This document shows, in pieces, positions 61,507 to 64,000 of a stretch of 64,000 nucleotides of DNA. Source of the DNA: Roseateles oligotrophus (GTDB lineage Bacteria > Pseudomonadota > Gammaproteobacteria > Burkholderiales > Burkholderiaceae_C); contig NZ_JACHLP010000001.1 in assembly GCF_014204525.1 (NCBI RefSeq), positions 744,001-808,000 of the forward strand, read 5' to 3'. The stretch's first letter is position 1; each line of letters opens with the position of its first letter. Made by a program: the position numbers and the translations under genes. Under the pieces are notes generated by a model. That model did no database searches. It was not told the DNA's origin and saw only the letters and a program-made list of their open reading frames with translations.

Positions 61507-64000
61507 ATGGCCAGCGACGTTAGCAACAACAATAGCGGCAGCAGCAAGAGCAAACGAAGCCGTGGCTCCGGCGATGCTGCGGGCCAGCAGATCAACTTCC
61601 TCATCCCTGGCCAGTTGCAGGCGGCTGCAGGCGCCGCCACCCGCGGCGGCGGCGCGGCGGCGGCCCCCTCGACGGGCTGCATCAAGGCCTCGGTGCTCCT
61701 CCACACGGGCAGGGCACGCGATGGCGCCGACGCGGGCGGCCTGGTGCGCGTCAGCGCCATGCCGGGCGAGGATGTGGTCGTGCTGACGCTTGCCAACGGC
61801 CCCACCCTGGTCTTGCACCCCGAGGACGCCCGCGACCTGATGCGGGCTCAGGCCGGCGGCCCCGGAACGCGCGCCGCCAGCGTGGCGCTGGGCGCCGATG
61901 AGGTCGCCGTCAGCAGCCATCTGGCCTGGGCCGGACTGGAGGCCAGCGCCACCCGAGGCGCCACCCGCGGCTGGCTGGGCGATGTGGTCTTGCAGGCCTT
62001 TGATGTCGTCACCGATCTGTTCAAGGACGAGGCCGTCACGCTGGCCACGGCCGCCATAACGAAAAAAGTCGACGGTCAGGTGGATGCCGGCGTCTACGCG
62101 CTCAAAGCCTTTGCCCAGGCCCTGCCCACCACGCTCAAAGGCAGCGGCGCCAAGCTGGCCCAAGTGCCACCGGCGGCCGACGGCCAGCCCCTGCTGGTGC
62201 TGGTCCATGGCACTTTTGTCGACACCGTCAGCACCTTTGGCAAGCTCTGGCTGCAGCATCCGGACAAGGTCCGCGATCTCTTCGGCCGTTATGGCGACAA
62301 GGTCTACGCCCTGGACCACCCGACCATGGGTGTCAGCCCCATCGCCAATGCCCTGACCCTGGTCCAGGCCCTGCCGGCCGGCGCCCGCCTGCATCTGCTG
62401 ACGCATTCGCGCGGCGGCCTGGTGGCCGAAATCCTGGCCCGCGCCTGCGGCGGCGGCAAGCTCACGGCGGCCGAGCTGGCACTGTTTGCCGACGAAAAAT
62501 ATGCAGAACATCGCAAGGACCTGGCGGCCCTGGTGCAGCAGGCCCAGGCCAAGGGCCTGAAGCTGGAGCGGGTCGTTCGGGTGGCCTGCCCGGCGCGCGG
62601 CACCACGCTGGCCTCGGGCCGGCTGGACGCCTATCTATCGGTGCTGCAATGGGGCTTGCAACTGGCCCAGGTGCCGGTGGCGCCGGCTCTGCTTGATTTT
62701 TTGCACGAGGTGGCACGGCGCCGCGCCGACCCGACCGAGCTGCCCGGCATCGAGGCCATGATGCCCGCGAGCGCCGTGGTGGCCTGGCTCAACCGGGGTG
62801 AGGTTTCGTTGCCCGGCGAGCTGCGGGTGGTGGCGGGCGATCTGGAAGGCGACTCCGTCGGCTCCTGGGTCAAGACCCTGCTGGCCGATGCCTTCTACTG
62901 GGGTGATAACGATTTAGTCGTGCAGACCCGTTCCATGTATGGCGGCGCACCGCGCCAGGGCGAGCCGAGCGGCAGCGCCGCGCCCAGCGCCCAGTTCATG
63001 CTGGATCGCGGCGGCAAGGTTACCCACTTCAACTACTTCAGCAATCCCAGCACGGTAGACGCCATCGCCGGCGCCCTGCTGAGCGGCGAGCCGGCCGGCT
63101 TTGCCGCCATCGGCCCGCTGTCCTGGGCCGGCAAGGACGCCAGCGGCAGCCGCAGCGCCCGCGCCGTGGCGCGCTCGCGCGGCCTGTTCTGGGGCTCGGA
63201 TGACAAGCCCGCCGCCCAGAGCGCGGAAGAACTCGCCCTGGCCGCGGCCCAGGCGGCCAAACGGCCGGCCGTGTTTGTGCTGCCCGGCATCCTGGGCTCC
63301 AACCTCAAGCTGGACGGCAAGCGGGTCTGGCTGGGCTTTGGCTTCGTCAACGGCTTGATGAAGCTGCGCTGGGACCCGGCCACGGCCGAGCGTGTGCAGC
63401 CCGACGGCCCGATTGGCAGCAGCTACGACGATTTGATCGAACGCCTGGCCGACAGCCATGAGGTCATCCCCTTCGCCTACGACTGGCGCCGCCCCATCGA
63501 GGACGAGGCCCGGCGGCTTGCGCTGGAGGTGGACAAGGCCATCGCCGCCCGCCGCGCCAGCGGCCAGCCGGTGCGCATCATTGCCCACTCCATGGGCGGC
63601 CTGGTGGCGCGCACCCTGCAGCTGGAGGCGCCCGAGACCTGGCGCCGCCTGATGGCCCATGCCGATGCCCGCCTGCTGATGCTGGGCACGCCCAACGGCG
63701 GCTCCTGGGCGCCGATGCAAACCCTCTCCGGCGACGACACTTTTGGCAATGCCCTGGTGGCCTTTGGCTCGTTGTTCGACAACGGCGGCGCGCGCAAGAT
63801 GATGGCTGGCATGCCCGGCTTCATCCAGCTGCAGGCCGGCCTGCTGGATCCGGCCCAGGGCCTGGACCGGGCCGAGACCTGGCAGAAGCTGGCCGAGCAA
63901 GACATCGACACCCTGCGCCAGAACAGCTACTGGCACACGCTGGACTCGCAAATCACCATTTACGAATGGGGCGCACCGCCGCAAGCCGTGCTGGATCAGG
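61507..64000 (+). CDS. Large protein with two alpha/beta-hydrolase domains (second LCAT-like), truncated by the window edge
   Basis: The frame is open to the right edge (831 complete codons). After a Ser/Gly-rich start, a first hydrolase has LLVLVHGTFVD near residue 228 and the nucleophile elbow LLTHSRGGLVAEIL (Ser near 301). A second hydrolase starts PAVFVLPGILGSNLKLDG near 587, and has IPFAYDWRR near 657 and IIAHSMGGLVART (Ser near 695), the pattern of lecithin:cholesterol acyltransferase-like lipases. Large bacterial proteins with this pair often carry a C-terminal caspase-like CHAT domain, which here would lie outside the window. GGAG lies nine bases before the ATG. Substrate and role unknown. 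Confidence 0.85.
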   Translation, partial: MASDVSNNNSGSSKSKRSRGSGDAAGQQINFLIPGQLQAAAGAATRGGGAAAAPSTGCIKASVLLHTGRARDGADAGGLVRVSAMPGEDVVVLTLANGPTLVLHPEDARDLMRAQAGGPGTRAASVALGADEVAVSSHLAWAGLEASATRGATRGWLGDVVLQAFDVVTDLFKDEAVTLATAAITKKVDGQVDAGVYALKAFAQALPTTLKGSGAKLAQVPPAADGQPLLVLVHGTFVDTVSTFGKLWLQHPDKVRDLFGRYGDKVYALDHPTMGVSPIANALTLVQALPAGARLHLLTHSRGGLVAEILARACGGGKLTAAELALFADEKYAEHRKDLAALVQQAQAKGLKLERVVRVACPARGTTLASGRLDAYLSVLQWGLQLAQVPVAPALLDFLHEVARRRADPTELPGIEAMMPASAVVAWLNRGEVSLPGELRVVAGDLEGDSVGSWVKTLLADAFYWGDNDLVVQTRSMYGGAPRQGEPSGSAAPSAQFMLDRGGKVTHFNYFSNPSTVDAIAGALLSGEPAGFAAIGPLSWAGKDASGSRSARAVARSRGLFWGSDDKPAAQSAEELALAAAQAAKRPAVFVLPGILGSNLKLDGKRVWLGFGFVNGLMKLRWDPATAERVQPDGPIGSSYDDLIERLADSHEVIPFAYDWRRPIEDEARRLALEVDKAIAARRASGQPVRIIAHSMGGLVARTLQLEAPETWRRLMAHADARLLMLGTPNGGSWAPMQTLSGDDTFGNALVAFGSLFDNGGARKMMAGMPGFIQLQAGLLDPAQGLDRAETWQKLAEQDIDTLRQNSYWHTLDSQITIYEWGAPPQAVLDQ

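Overview
The window is a chromosomal stretch of a high-GC betaproteobacterium, most likely a Burkholderiales member of the Roseateles/Paucibacter/Mitsuaria type. This is inferred from base composition, the dispersed palindromic repeats and the gene content (GbsR-cydAB of the cyanide-insensitive type, homogentisate operon, ars operon with aquaporin, TonB receptors). No single sequence proves the genus.

Layout. 1-8.5 kb: 3' part of an Oar-like TonB receptor, a chemoreceptor, gabD and alaS. 8.5-19.8 kb: small conserved genes (UPF0149, SET, three GNATs), the GbsR-cydA-cydB operon with a divergent AhpD-like gene, a DUF2975/XRE pair and two envelope proteins. 19.9-25.4 kb: prfB with its programmed +1 frameshift, pepN-fbp, tRNA-Thr(CGT) and a VanZ-like gene. 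26-33.6 kb: a sugar locus, in which a solute-binding protein, response regulator and histidine kinase overlap each other and converge on a TonB receptor/MFS sugar permease operon. 33.8-35.4 kb: arsR-arsC-aquaporin. 35.5-42.6 kb: an aromatic catabolic operon (MBL, VOC, MhaA-like flavin hydroxylase, small MhaB-like partner, hmgA, fahA) facing its IclR regulator across a clear palindrome. 42.7-49.6 kb: FeeM-like acyltransferase, CoA transferase, pcaB-like lyase, SapC, CorC-like transporter and apaH.

49.86-56.67 kb is a complete inovirus (filamentous phage) prophage of about 6.8 kb at the 3' end of tRNA-Ser(TGA). It carries a DUF3693-type repressor candidate, ssDNA-binding protein, major coat protein with signal peptide, minor coat proteins, TspB/pIII-like adhesin, Zot, HUH Rep and a small serine recombinase. 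The repressor gene reads into the attachment core. On the integrated chromosome it stops inside the tRNA sequence. In the predicted excised circle the same frame continues for 24 more, strongly basic residues. This is a candidate integration-dependent immunity switch and is the most interesting observation here.

56.7-64 kb: cadR-cadA with a MerR-type operator, an unknown protein, HU, YnfA, and a large gene running off the right edge that joins two alpha/beta-hydrolase domains (the second LCAT-like).

Between genes lie at least four different palindromic elements (8316-8457, 9231-9503, 25359-25520, 61380-61475), and a further one sits in frame inside the flavin hydroxylase gene. A 13-base word, GGGTCAGGTCTTG, recurs six times. 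Starts were chosen from visible ribosome binding sites and family alignment from memory; no database search was possible.
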